The position numbers and the translations under genes are program-made. From assembly GCF_030499535.1 (NCBI RefSeq), contig NZ_JASTLB010000001.1, forward strand, positions 5,022,001 to 5,086,000: a stretch of DNA of 64,000 nucleotides. Reading direction: 5' to 3'. The notes under the pieces were generated by a model that saw only the letters and a list, made by a program, of their open reading frames with translations, was not told the DNA's origin and searched no databases. This document shows, piece after piece, positions 43,916-52,296 of this stretch (position 1 is its first letter; every line of letters begins with the position of its first letter). Source of the DNA: Streptomyces sp. TG1A-8. Its GTDB lineage: Bacteria; Actinomycetota; Actinomycetes; Streptomycetales; Streptomycetaceae.

Positions 43916-45001
43916 TCAGCGTGGTGACGCGGTTCCCGGCGCCCCGGTGGACGCGGGGCGCGGCTGTCCGGGGTAGGCGGGCGACACGGCCGCCGTGCTG
44001 ATGCGCCGCGGCCGGCCCGAGCCGTCCGCCGGTACCCGGTACAGGTCGGCGCCGTAGTCCCCGGGCAGGGCGTAGACGAGGGTGCGGGCGTCCTCCCACA
44101 CCGCCTGGTCGTCCACGCTCCTCGGCTCGGCCAGCGGGGTCTCCCGCCAGGTGCGCAGGTCGAGGACGTACAGGCGCCAGGGGGCGTCCGCGGGCAGGCC
44201 CCCCACGCGCTTCTTGTAGGCGACGCGGGTACCGTCGGGGGACAGGGACGGGCACTCCACGTTGGCGTGCAGGGTGGTGACGGTGCGGGTGCGCAGGTCG
44301 CCGCGGACCAGGTAGGTGCGGCCCCCGGTGGCCAGGGTGGCGTAGAAGGTGCGGTCGTCGGCGGCGAAGGTCACCCCCCAGAAGTTGGCGTCCGCCGCCC
44401 GATGGGGGTGTCCGTCACGGATGATGCGGAAGGCCTCCAGGGACGGGATCAGCCCGCCCGTGCGGGTGTCCACGATCGCGGTGCGGGTGGAGAAGTCCGT
44501 GCCCGCGTACGAGTCGCCGCCCACGAACGCCGTCCAGGCGGCGAAGTGCCCGGTGGGGGAGACCCGGGCGCGCGAGGGGACGCCCGGGACGCCGTAGTGG
44601 TGCTCGGTGCGCAGGCCGGCGTCCAGGACCAGGGCGCGGTAGGTGTCCGAGACCGGTCCGTGCACCGCCTGCAGGCACACCCCGGTGCCCGCGGCGGCGT
44701 GGAAGCGCAGGCACCGGACACCGGAGGCGGTGCGCGGGCCGGAGGGGTCGGCGGCGGGGACCGCGGTCAGCTCGTCCCGGTGCGGGCCCCACGCCGTGTT
44801 CCGGAACACCATGGTGCCGTGCCCGGTCAGGGTCACCGTGCCCGGCGTGACGCGCGGGCCGCCCGCCCGGACGTGGTCGCGGCGCTCGGCGCGCGCCGAG
44901 GCGTGCAGCACGGCCGCCAGCCCGGTCGCCGCCAGCACGGCGAGGGCCGACAGCAGGATCAGGACGCGGGTGCGTGCGGTCGTGCGGGTGGGTGCGGTCA
45001 T
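43916..45001 (-). CDS. Exported TolB-like beta-propeller protein
   Basis: This 361-aa protein has one N-terminal helix (RVLILLSALAVLAATGLAAVL), predicted as signal anchor, and a beta-propeller body with repeated VSPTGHFAAW, VTFAADDRTFYATLA, LSPDGTRVAYKK and VWEDARTLVYALPGDYG blades. No catalytic residue is apparent, so binding or scaffold function is likely. It overlaps the MFS gene upstream by four bases (ATGA) and closes a three-gene operon with it and a phosphoesterase. Confidence 0.82.
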   Translation of the reverse strand: MTAPTRTTARTRVLILLSALAVLAATGLAAVLHASARAERRDHVRAGGPRVTPGTVTLTGHGTMVFRNTAWGPHRDELTAVPAADPSGPRTASGVRCLRFHAAAGTGVCLQAVHGPVSDTYRALVLDAGLRTEHHYGVPGVPSRARVSPTGHFAAWTAFVGGDSYAGTDFSTRTAIVDTRTGGLIPSLEAFRIIRDGHPHRAADANFWGVTFAADDRTFYATLATGGRTYLVRGDLRTRTVTTLHANVECPSLSPDGTRVAYKKRVGGLPADAPWRLYVLDLRTWRETPLAEPRSVDDQAVWEDARTLVYALPGDYGADLYRVPADGSGRPRRISTAAVSPAYPGQPRPASTGAPGTASPR

Positions 45002-46260
45002 GCGGTGACGGTGCCTTCCGGGCGCAGGGTCAGGGAGAGGACCGCGCAGGCGGCCAGGGCCACCGTCGCCCCCGCCAGCGCCGCGCGGTCGCCCCACACC
45101 GTCCAGGCCGCGCCGAACAGCAGCGAGCAGGCGAACCGGGCCAGCGCCTGCCCGGTCTGCACGACGGCCAGCCCGGACGAGCGCAGGGCCTCCGGCACGC
45201 CCGTCGAGGCCGCGGCCATCAGCACCCCGTCGGTGGCCGCGTAGAAGCAGCCGTGCAGGGCCAGGACGAGGTACGGCAGCGGTGTGCCGTGCCAGGAGGT
45301 GAGCAGCAGGGCGTACACCAGCAGCAGGGCGCCGTGACCGGCCAGGAACACGCTCCACCGGCCCACCCGGTCCGCGAGCCGGCCCAGCACCACCGCCAGC
45401 AGCAGGAACGCGGCGGCCGTGCCCAGCGGCAGCAGCGCGAACCAGCGGTCGGGGACGCCCAGGCGGCGCTGCAGCAGCAGGTAGACGAACGAGTCGCCGA
45501 CCGTGGCGAGGCCCAGCAGCAGCGCGCACGCGGCGACGCGGCGCAGGTCGCGGTGGCGCAGCAGGCCGAGCGCGGCGCGCAGGGTGGGGCGGGCGGCGGC
45601 CGGGGCCGCCGCCTTCGCGCCTCCCGGCACGAACAGCACCAGCACCAGCACGCCGAGCACGGCCACGCAGAAGCTGACGGTGAACACCGCGTCGTAGCCG
45701 TCCACCGTGGCGCGCAGGATCCAGAACGCCGCCAGCGGGCCCAGCAGGGCGCCCGCGGTGTCCATCGCGCGGTGCACGCCGAAGGCCCGGCCGCGGTCCC
45801 CGGGCGTGCTGGACAGGGAGATCAACGCGTCCCGCGGGGCCGTGCGCAGCCCCTTGCCGGTGCGGTCGGCGGCCAGGACCAGCCCGATCGGGGTGAGCGT
45901 GTGCGCCACCAGCAACAGGGGTTTGCACAGCGCCGAGACGGCGTACCCGAGCCCGGCCACCCACTTGTGCCGGCCCCCGCCCCGGTCGGCGAGGTGCCCG
46001 CCGGCCAGCCGGACCAGCGCCGAGAAGCCGTTGTGGACGCCGTCGAGCAGGCCGAAGCCCAGCGGGGACAGGCCGAGGCCGGTCACCAGGTACAGCGGGA
46101 GCACCGCCGTGACCATCTCCGAGGAGACGTCGGTGACCAGGCTGACGGTCCCGAGGGCGAGCACGGTCGGGGCGAGCGCGGCCCGGCGCCGTCCGGCCCC
46201 GGGCCGGACGGCGCCGTCCGCGGACGCCGGCGTGGACGCGCGACTGTCCGCTACGTACAC
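44998..46260 (-). CDS. MFS transporter
   Basis: This 420-aa, twelve-helix protein has LVTDVSSEMVTAVLPLYLVTGLGLSPLGFGLLDG at its first helices and the central AADRTGKGLRTAPRDALISLS motif. These mark a bacterial MFS subgroup of unknown substrate. The second half shows LGRLADRVGRWSVF, a motif A copy. GTG start at 46260. It begins one base before the upstream phosphoesterase stop and overlaps the propeller gene downstream. The gene order suggests that the phosphoesterase product or substrate is what it moves, but this is only inference. Confidence 0.87.
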   Translation of the reverse strand: MYVADSRASTPASADGAVRPGAGRRRAALAPTVLALGTVSLVTDVSSEMVTAVLPLYLVTGLGLSPLGFGLLDGVHNGFSALVRLAGGHLADRGGGRHKWVAGLGYAVSALCKPLLLVAHTLTPIGLVLAADRTGKGLRTAPRDALISLSSTPGDRGRAFGVHRAMDTAGALLGPLAAFWILRATVDGYDAVFTVSFCVAVLGVLVLVLFVPGGAKAAAPAAARPTLRAALGLLRHRDLRRVAACALLLGLATVGDSFVYLLLQRRLGVPDRWFALLPLGTAAAFLLLAVVLGRLADRVGRWSVFLAGHGALLLVYALLLTSWHGTPLPYLVLALHGCFYAATDGVLMAAASTGVPEALRSSGLAVVQTGQALARFACSLLFGAAWTVWGDRAALAGATVALAACAVLSLTLRPEGTVTA

Positions 46261-46261
46261 G

Positions 46262-47149
46262 TCAGGACGCCCAGATCCCGGTGATGTCCCTGGCCGAGGC
46301 CGCGTTGCCCGCGTGCGCGGTCAGGCCCTGGCTGTCCTCCAGGGTGCGCAGCAGGTCGTAGTGGTTGTACGTGGTCGAGGACGACGCCCCCGCCGTGACC
46401 GGCTGGCCGTACAGGACCGTCGGGATGCGGTTGCCGCTGAGCCGGTCGTCCTCGTCGAAGGTGACGACCAGGAGGCTGTTGTGGGTCCTGGCCCAGGTGG
46501 CGTAGGCGCCGAGGTTGTTCTTCAGCCAGGTGTCACCGGTGGACACCGGGCAGTCGTGCATGTCGCTGCACAGGTTGGGGATCACGAAGGACACCCTGGG
46601 CAGCGTCGAGTGGTCCGCCGGGAACTGGGCGAACGTCTTCGCGGTCGACGTCGGCACGTTGCCGAAGCCGAACCAGGGGTTGTGCTTGCGGGCGTAGCTC
46701 CCGCTGCTGCACGTGGTCGAGCCCTGGCCGGGCAGGGTCTCGTTGTAGCTGGCCCAGCTGCGGCCGGCGGCGATCAGCTCGGAGGCCAGGTTGGGGGCGG
46801 AGGAGAAGGCCGGGGTGTAGCAGCTGTCGTCCGTGACGCCCTGGGTGGAGCCGGAGAACAGGGCGAAGTAGTTCGGCTGGCTCGGGTGGGTCTCGGCGTA
46901 GGACTGGGTCAGGCTGGCGCCGCCGGACCTCAGGGAGTTGAGGTACGGGGCGCTGGAGGAGCCGACGACCTGGCCGTAGGCGTGGTTCTCGAAGACCACG
47001 ACGACCACGTGGTCCGGGCTCGGCACGGCGCCCGCCGCGTGCGCGGACTCACCGCCCAGCCCGGTCCACAGGCCGATCGCGGCCGCGGCCAGGGCGGTTG
47101 CCGAGGCCACGAGGGCACGGGCGCGGCGGTACGCGGAACTGCCGGACAC
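46262..47149 (-). CDS. Secreted phosphoesterase (phospholipase C / acid phosphatase family PF04185)
   Basis: This 295-aa exported enzyme has an N-terminal signal (ARALVASATALAAAAIGLW to SAHAAG) and the phosphoesterase motifs HVVVVVFENHAYGQVVG (metal and nucleophile Asn/Thr region), ETHPSQPNYFALFSG, IPNLCSDMHDCPV and TFDEDD. Known members hydrolyse phosphomonoesters or phospholipids. GTG 47149 has GGAGG seven bases upstream. Gene order phosphoesterase, MFS, propeller with gaps of one base and then a four-base overlap indicates one operon. Confidence 0.87.
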   Translation of the reverse strand: MSGSSAYRRARALVASATALAAAAIGLWTGLGGESAHAAGAVPSPDHVVVVVFENHAYGQVVGSSSAPYLNSLRSGGASLTQSYAETHPSQPNYFALFSGSTQGVTDDSCYTPAFSSAPNLASELIAAGRSWASYNETLPGQGSTTCSSGSYARKHNPWFGFGNVPTSTAKTFAQFPADHSTLPRVSFVIPNLCSDMHDCPVSTGDTWLKNNLGAYATWARTHNSLLVVTFDEDDRLSGNRIPTVLYGQPVTAGASSSTTYNHYDLLRTLEDSQGLTAHAGNAASARDITGIWAS

Positions 47150-47298
47150 TTCGACCTCCGGAGGGGGAGCGGGGGCTGACGGTGCGGTCAGAGCATGCAC
47201 ACGCCAACATTCGGGTGGTCCACGGGAGGCGGCCCTGCGGATGAAGAACGGGTGAACCGCCGGGTGCCGGGCCCGCCCGCCGCGGGTACAAGCGGCCC

Positions 47299-48192
47299 AT
47301 GACGGAGATCCTCGTGGGCACGTGCGGCTGGACCGACCGGGAACTCGTCGCGAGCGGCTGGTACCCGCCGGGGCGGCGCGACGCCGAGGGACGGCTGCGG
47401 CACTACGCCGCGTGCTTCCCCGTGGTGGAGGCGGACTCCGCCTACTACGCACTGCCGAACCCGGACACCGCCCGCCGGTGGGCGGAGCGCACGCCCGAGG
47501 GCTTCCGCTTCGACATCAAGGCCTTCTCCCTGCTCACCGGCCACCCCACCCGGCCGGCCGCCCTGCCCGCCGACCTGCGGGGCCGCGCCCGCGACCGGGG
47601 CCTGCTGGACGAGGTCTGGGCCCGCTACGCCGAGGCGGTCGCCCCGCTGCGCGACGCCGGCCGGCTCGGCACCCTGCTCTTCCAGTACCCGCCGTCCCTC
47701 ACCCCGGGGCCCGGGGCGGAGGAGTTCGTCCGCGCGGCCCGGGAGCGGGCCCGCGACTGGCCCTTCGCCGTGGAGTTCCGCGATCCCGCCTGGTGGCGCG
47801 ACGACCGCGCGCGCTCCACCACGGCCCTGCTCCGCGACCTGGACGCCACCGCCGTGGCCGTCGACACGGTCCAGGGCCTGCCCACCTCCGTGCCGCCGCT
47901 CGCGCCGGTCACGACCCCCCGCCTCTCGGTCGTCCGCTTCCACGGCCGCAGCCCGCACTGGGGCACGGGCAGCAAGGAGGACCGGTTCCGCCACGCCTAC
48001 ACCGAGCCGGAACTGACGCAGTGGCTGCCCCGCATCCGGTCGCTGGCCGAACGCACGGACGAGGTGCACGTGCTGTTCAACAACTGCTGCGCGGACGCGG
48101 CGGTGAACTCCGCACACCTGATGCGCACCCTGCTGGCCCCGTCCCCGCCGCACCGCCGCGAAACGGCGCACGCCCCCGGCACCCCCCGCTGA
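47299..48192 (+). CDS. DUF72 family protein
   Basis: This 297-aa TIM-barrel-like cytosolic protein has the DUF72 signature: VGTCGWTDRELVASGWYPP, VVEADSAYYALPNPDTARRW, FRFDIKAFSLLTGH, LFQYPPSLTPG, AVEFRDPAWW and VRFHGRSPHWGTG. The conserved acidic and histidine residues point to an enzyme, but its reaction is unknown. TACAAG (47287-47292) lies six bases before the ATG, a probable leaderless start. It precedes glnE by 135 bases with its own promoter in between. Confidence 0.9.
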   Translation: MTEILVGTCGWTDRELVASGWYPPGRRDAEGRLRHYAACFPVVEADSAYYALPNPDTARRWAERTPEGFRFDIKAFSLLTGHPTRPAALPADLRGRARDRGLLDEVWARYAEAVAPLRDAGRLGTLLFQYPPSLTPGPGAEEFVRAARERARDWPFAVEFRDPAWWRDDRARSTTALLRDLDATAVAVDTVQGLPTSVPPLAPVTTPRLSVVRFHGRSPHWGTGSKEDRFRHAYTEPELTQWLPRIRSLAERTDEVHVLFNNCCADAAVNSAHLMRTLLAPSPPHRRETAHAPGTPR

Positions 48193-48327
48193 CCCGGCAC
48201 GTCGCGGACCCGCGTCCCGGCGTCCGCCGCACCGGGCGCGGAGGCACCGCGGACCTGCGCGCCGCAGGCCAGGGGGCCCGCGGGTAGGCTCTGGCCGGGA
48301 GCACCTTGACGCGAGGGGAGGCCGCGG

Positions 48328-51300
48328 ATGACGCCGGGGCGCAGGAGCAGTACCTTCACGCGGCTGCTTCGGCACGGCTTCACCGACCCCTCCGCCGCCG
48401 AGCGCCTGCTGGACAGCGCCGAGCTGGCACCGGTGCGCAACGACCCGGTGCTGCTGGAGGCCCTGGGCGCCACCGCCGACCCCGACCTCGCCCTGCACGG
48501 CCTGATGCGCCTGCTGGAGGCCCAGCCCGACCCCACCGCCCACCGCGAACTGCTGGACACCCTGATCGCGGCCAAGCCGCTGCGCGACCGCCTGCTGGGC
48601 GTGCTGGGCGCCTCCGCCGCCCTCGCCGACCACCTGTCCCGGCACCCGCGCGACTGGCAGGCCCTGGTCACCTACGAACCGAGGGACCTGCACCCGGGGG
48701 TGGAGGAGTTCGAGCGCGGCCTGGCCGGTGCGGCGGACCCCGTCTCGCTGCGCGTCGCCTACCGCCGCTGCCTGCTGTCCATCGCCGCCCGCGACGTGTG
48801 CGGCACCACCGACGTCGCCGAGACCGCCGCCGAACTGGCCGACCTCGCCACCGCCACCCTGCGCGCCGCCCTGGCGGTGGCGGGCGCCGCCGCGCCCGAG
48901 GACGCGGCGGCCTGCCGCCTCGCGGTGATCGCGATGGGCAAGTGCGGCGGCCACGAGCTGAACTACGTCTCCGACGTGGACGTGATCTTCGTCGGCGAGG
49001 CGGCCGAGGGCGCCGACGAGGCCAAGGCGCTCAGGGCCGCCACCAAGCTCGCCTCGCACATGATGCGGATCTGCTCGGAGACCACCGTCGAGGGCTCCAT
49101 CTGGCCCGTCGACGCCAACCTCCGCCCCGAGGGCCGCAACGGCCCCCTCGTGCGCACCCTCAGCAGCCACCTCGCCTACTACCAGCGCTGGGCCAAGACC
49201 TGGGAGTTCCAGGCCCTGCTCAAGGCCCGCCCGGTGGCCGGCGACGCCGAACTGGGGCAGGCCTACCTCGACGCGCTCGCCCCCCTCGTCTGGCAGGCGG
49301 CCGAGCGGGAGAACTTCGTCCCCGACGTGCAGAAGATGCGCCGCCGGGTGGTGGAGAACATCCCCGTCGCCGAGGTCGAGCGCGAGCTGAAGCTCGGCCC
49401 GGGCGGCCTGCGGGACGTGGAGTTCGCCGTCCAACTGCTGCAACTGGTGCACGGCCGCACCGACGCCTCCCTGCGCAGCGGCACCACCCTCGACGCCCTC
49501 CGGGCCCTCGCCGCCGGCGGCTACGTCGGCCGCGAGGACGCCGCCCGCCTCGACGAGGCCTACCGCTTCCTGCGCTCCATGGAGCACCGCATCCAGCTCC
49601 ACCGGCTGCGCCGCACCCACCTCGTCCCCGAGGCCGAGGCCGACCTGCGCCGCCTCGGCCGCTCGCTCGGCCTGCGCGCCGACCCGGTGGCCGGGCTGCG
49701 GCGCGAGTGGAAGCGGCACACCGGGGTCGTGCGCCGGCTGCACGAGAAGCTCTTCTACCGCCCGCTGCTCGACGCCGTCGCCCAGCTCGCCCCCGGAGAG
49801 GCGAGGCTGAGGCCCGAGGCGGCCCGCGAGCGGCTGGTCGCCCTCGGCTACGCCGACCCGGCGGCCGCCCTGCGCCACCTGGAGGCCCTGGCCTCCGGCG
49901 TGAGCCGCAAGGCCGCCATCCAGCGCACCCTGCTGCCCGTCCTGCTCGGCTGGTTCGCCGAATCCGCCGACCCGGACGCCGGCCTGCTCAACTTCCGCAA
50001 GGTCTCCGACGCCCTCGGCAAGACCCCCTGGTACCTGCGGCTGCTGCGCGACGAGGGCGCCGCGGCCGAGAACCTGGCCCGCGTCCTGTCGGCGGGCCGC
50101 CTCGCCCCCGACCTGCTCATGCGCGCCCCCGAGGCGGTGGCCCTGCTCGGCGAGGGCGACGGCGCCGGCACCGGCGGCAGCGGCCTGCGGCCGCGCGGCC
50201 GCGGCCCGCTGGAACAGGAGATCCTGGCCGCCGTGGGCCGCGCCGGCAGCGCCCAGCAGGGCGTCACCGCGGCCCGCGGCGTGCGCCGCCGCGAACTGTT
50301 CCGTACGGCCGCCGCCGACATCATAGGCTCCCACGGCACCGAGAACAGCCCCGCCGAGGCCGACCCGGGCGCCCTGGTGGACCGGGTCGGCGCCGCCGTC
50401 TCCGACATCACCGCCGCCACCCTCGCCGGCACCCTGCGCGCGGTGGTCCGCGAGGGCTGGGACGGCAACCTGCCCACCCGGTTCACGATCGTGGGGATGG
50501 GCCGCTTCGGCGGCCACGAGCTGGGCTACGGTTCCGACGCCGACGTACTGTTCGTGCACGAACCGCACGACGGCGTCGACGAGCAGGAGGCCGCCGCGGC
50601 GGCCAACAAGGTGGTCGCCGAGATGCGCCGCCTGCTGCAGCTGCCCAGCACCGACCCGCCGCTGCTCATCGACGCCGACCTGCGCCCGGAGGGCAAGTCC
50701 GGGCCGCTGGTGCGCACCCTGAAGTCGTACGAGGCGTACTACCGCCGCTGGTCCCTGGGCTGGGAGTCGCAGGCGCTGCTGCGGGCCGAGCCGGTCGCCG
50801 GGGACGCGGACCTGGCCCGTCGCTTCACCGAGCTGATCGACCCGCTGCGCTACCCGGAGCACGGGCTCACGGAGGACGCGGTCCGCGAGATCCGCCGGCT
50901 CAAGGCCCGCATGGAGGCCGAGCGCCTGCCCCGCGGTGCCGACCCGAAGCTGCACACCAAGCTCGGCCCCGGCGGCCTGTCCGACGTCGAGTGGACCGTG
51001 CAGCTGCTCCAGCTGCGCCACGGCCGGCGCGAGGCGGGCCTGCGCACCACCCGCACCCGCGAGGCCCTGACCGCCGCCCGGGACGCCGGGCTGCTGTCCG
51101 CGCAGGACGCGGCCGTCCTGGACGAGGCCTGGGTGCTGGCCACCCGGGTGCGCAACGCGGTCATGCTGGTGCGCGGCCGGGCCGGCGACACCTTCCCCAC
51201 CGAGCCGCGCGAGCTGGCCGCCGTCGGCCGCCACCTGGGCTACGGCTCGGGGCACGCCGGCGACATGCTGGACACCTACCGCCGTACCGCCCGCCGGGCG

Positions 51301-51342
51301 CGCACGGTCGTGGAGGAGCTGTTCTACGGGGACGGCGCCTGA
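48328..51342 (+). CDS. glnE: Glutamine synthetase adenylyltransferase / adenylyl-removing enzyme
   Basis: This 1004-aa bifunctional regulator attaches and removes AMP on a tyrosine of glutamine synthetase. It has two nucleotidyltransferase domains, each with the paired motif: GKCGGHELNYVSDVDVIFV (about residues 204-222) for the deadenylylase half, and GRFGGHELGYGSDADVLFV (about 725-743) for the adenylylase half. Both are followed by the expected LRPEGKSGPLVRTL-like strands and helical GlnD/ACT-type linkers. The length fits actinobacterial GlnE. ATG 48328 follows GGGGAGG. TAGGCT (48284-48289) is a likely -10 box. It overlaps the convergent PAP2 gene by 19 bases. Confidence 0.96.
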   Translation: MTPGRRSSTFTRLLRHGFTDPSAAERLLDSAELAPVRNDPVLLEALGATADPDLALHGLMRLLEAQPDPTAHRELLDTLIAAKPLRDRLLGVLGASAALADHLSRHPRDWQALVTYEPRDLHPGVEEFERGLAGAADPVSLRVAYRRCLLSIAARDVCGTTDVAETAAELADLATATLRAALAVAGAAAPEDAAACRLAVIAMGKCGGHELNYVSDVDVIFVGEAAEGADEAKALRAATKLASHMMRICSETTVEGSIWPVDANLRPEGRNGPLVRTLSSHLAYYQRWAKTWEFQALLKARPVAGDAELGQAYLDALAPLVWQAAERENFVPDVQKMRRRVVENIPVAEVERELKLGPGGLRDVEFAVQLLQLVHGRTDASLRSGTTLDALRALAAGGYVGREDAARLDEAYRFLRSMEHRIQLHRLRRTHLVPEAEADLRRLGRSLGLRADPVAGLRREWKRHTGVVRRLHEKLFYRPLLDAVAQLAPGEARLRPEAARERLVALGYADPAAALRHLEALASGVSRKAAIQRTLLPVLLGWFAESADPDAGLLNFRKVSDALGKTPWYLRLLRDEGAAAENLARVLSAGRLAPDLLMRAPEAVALLGEGDGAGTGGSGLRPRGRGPLEQEILAAVGRAGSAQQGVTAARGVRRRELFRTAAADIIGSHGTENSPAEADPGALVDRVGAAVSDITAATLAGTLRAVVREGWDGNLPTRFTIVGMGRFGGHELGYGSDADVLFVHEPHDGVDEQEAAAAANKVVAEMRRLLQLPSTDPPLLIDADLRPEGKSGPLVRTLKSYEAYYRRWSLGWESQALLRAEPVAGDADLARRFTELIDPLRYPEHGLTEDAVREIRRLKARMEAERLPRGADPKLHTKLGPGGLSDVEWTVQLLQLRHGRREAGLRTTRTREALTAARDAGLLSAQDAAVLDEAWVLATRVRNAVMLVRGRAGDTFPTEPRELAAVGRHLGYGSGHAGDMLDTYRRTARRARTVVEELFYGDGA

Positions 51343-52193
51343 GCGGTCCGGCCCGCCCGGACCGGGGCCGGCCGCGGCAGGGCGTGCGGCAGGCTGCCGT
51401 ACCAGAGCCGGGCCACCGCCAGGCCGAAGGCCAGGCACAGCACGCCGCCCACCGCGTCCAGCCAGAAGTGGTTGGCCGTGGCGACGATCACCAGCAGGGT
51501 CGCCGCCGGGTACAGCAGGCCCAGCACCCGCGCCCACGGCACCGAGGCCAGCGCGCACACCGTCAGCCCGCACCACAGCGACCAGCCGATGTGCATGGAC
51601 GGCATGGCCGCGTACTGGTTCGACACGTGCTTCAGGTCGCCGGAGGCCATCGAGCCCCACGTCCGGTGCACCGCGACCGTGTCCACGAAGTGCCCGCCGC
51701 GCATCAGCCGGGGCGGGGCGAGCGGGAACAGGTGGTAACCGGCCAGGGCCACGCCCGTCGTCGCGAACAGCGCCAGCCGGGTCGCCGCGTAGCGGCCCGG
51801 ATGCCAGTGGTACAACCACACCAGGACGCCGAGCGTGATCACGAAGTGCAGGGTGGCGTAGTAGTAGTTCATGCCGACGACCAGCCACCCCGCGGTGTTG
51901 ACGGCGTGGTTGACGGACTGCTCGACGGCGATGCCCAGTCCGTGCTCGGCCCGCCAGATCCAGTCGGCGTTGCGCAGGGCCTCGCCCCGCTGCTCGGGCA
52001 CGGCGTTGCGGATCAGTGAGTACGTCCAGTAACCCATCGCGACCAGCAGGACCTCGAACCACAGCCGGGGCGCCCGGGGCCGGCGCAGGCGGGCCGCGGC
52101 ACCCCGCGCACCCCGTGCGCCCCCGCGCGTGACGGTCCGCGGAACGGCCACCTCCTCGTGACCTTCCGGCTCCGTCACGGTCGAGTCACCCAT
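51324..52193 (-). CDS. PAP2-superfamily membrane phosphatase (inositol phosphorylceramide-synthase-like)
   Basis: This 289-aa membrane protein has about six helices and the phosphatase motifs in order: APPRLM-type motif 1, then PSMHIGWS with the catalytic histidine, and ATANHFWLDAVGG with the second histidine and aspartate. The layout is that of the PAP2/AUR1-like group that acts on phospholipids or isoprenyl phosphates. The N-terminal 45 residues are an Arg/Ala-rich extension. The ATG at 52193 and a GTG two codons upstream (52199) are equally possible. An inverted repeat (52204-52230) lies directly ahead of it. Confidence 0.87.
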   Translation of the reverse strand: MGDSTVTEPEGHEEVAVPRTVTRGGARGARGAAARLRRPRAPRLWFEVLLVAMGYWTYSLIRNAVPEQRGEALRNADWIWRAEHGLGIAVEQSVNHAVNTAGWLVVGMNYYYATLHFVITLGVLVWLYHWHPGRYAATRLALFATTGVALAGYHLFPLAPPRLMRGGHFVDTVAVHRTWGSMASGDLKHVSNQYAAMPSMHIGWSLWCGLTVCALASVPWARVLGLLYPAATLLVIVATANHFWLDAVGGVLCLAFGLAVARLWYGSLPHALPRPAPVRAGRTAQAPSP

Positions 52194-52203
52194 GAGCACG
52201 CAG

Positions 52204-52230
52204 TCTGTCGGAAGGGGCTTCTCCGACAGA
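52204..52230 (-). terminator. 9-bp inverted repeat between malR and the PAP2 gene
   Basis: TCTGTCGGA (52204-52212) and TCCGACAGA (52222-52230) are perfect complements with a 9-base loop. They lie 67 bases beyond the malR stop and 5 bases before the possible PAP2 start at 52199 on the same strand. The structure could end malR transcription or act as an operator or leader hairpin for the PAP2 gene. Confidence 0.6.
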
Positions 52231-52296
52231 TCATCCCAAGTCCGGGTCCGTTCCGCACGTCCTGCGCCGCGCGCCGTTCCCGGCCGGACCCGGAGG

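Noticed and set aside
47188..52062. A 1624-aa open frame on the minus strand opposite the DUF72 and glnE genes
   Set aside because: It spans two well-identified genes and the gap between them, has low-complexity composition and no recognisable domain. It is an antisense shadow.
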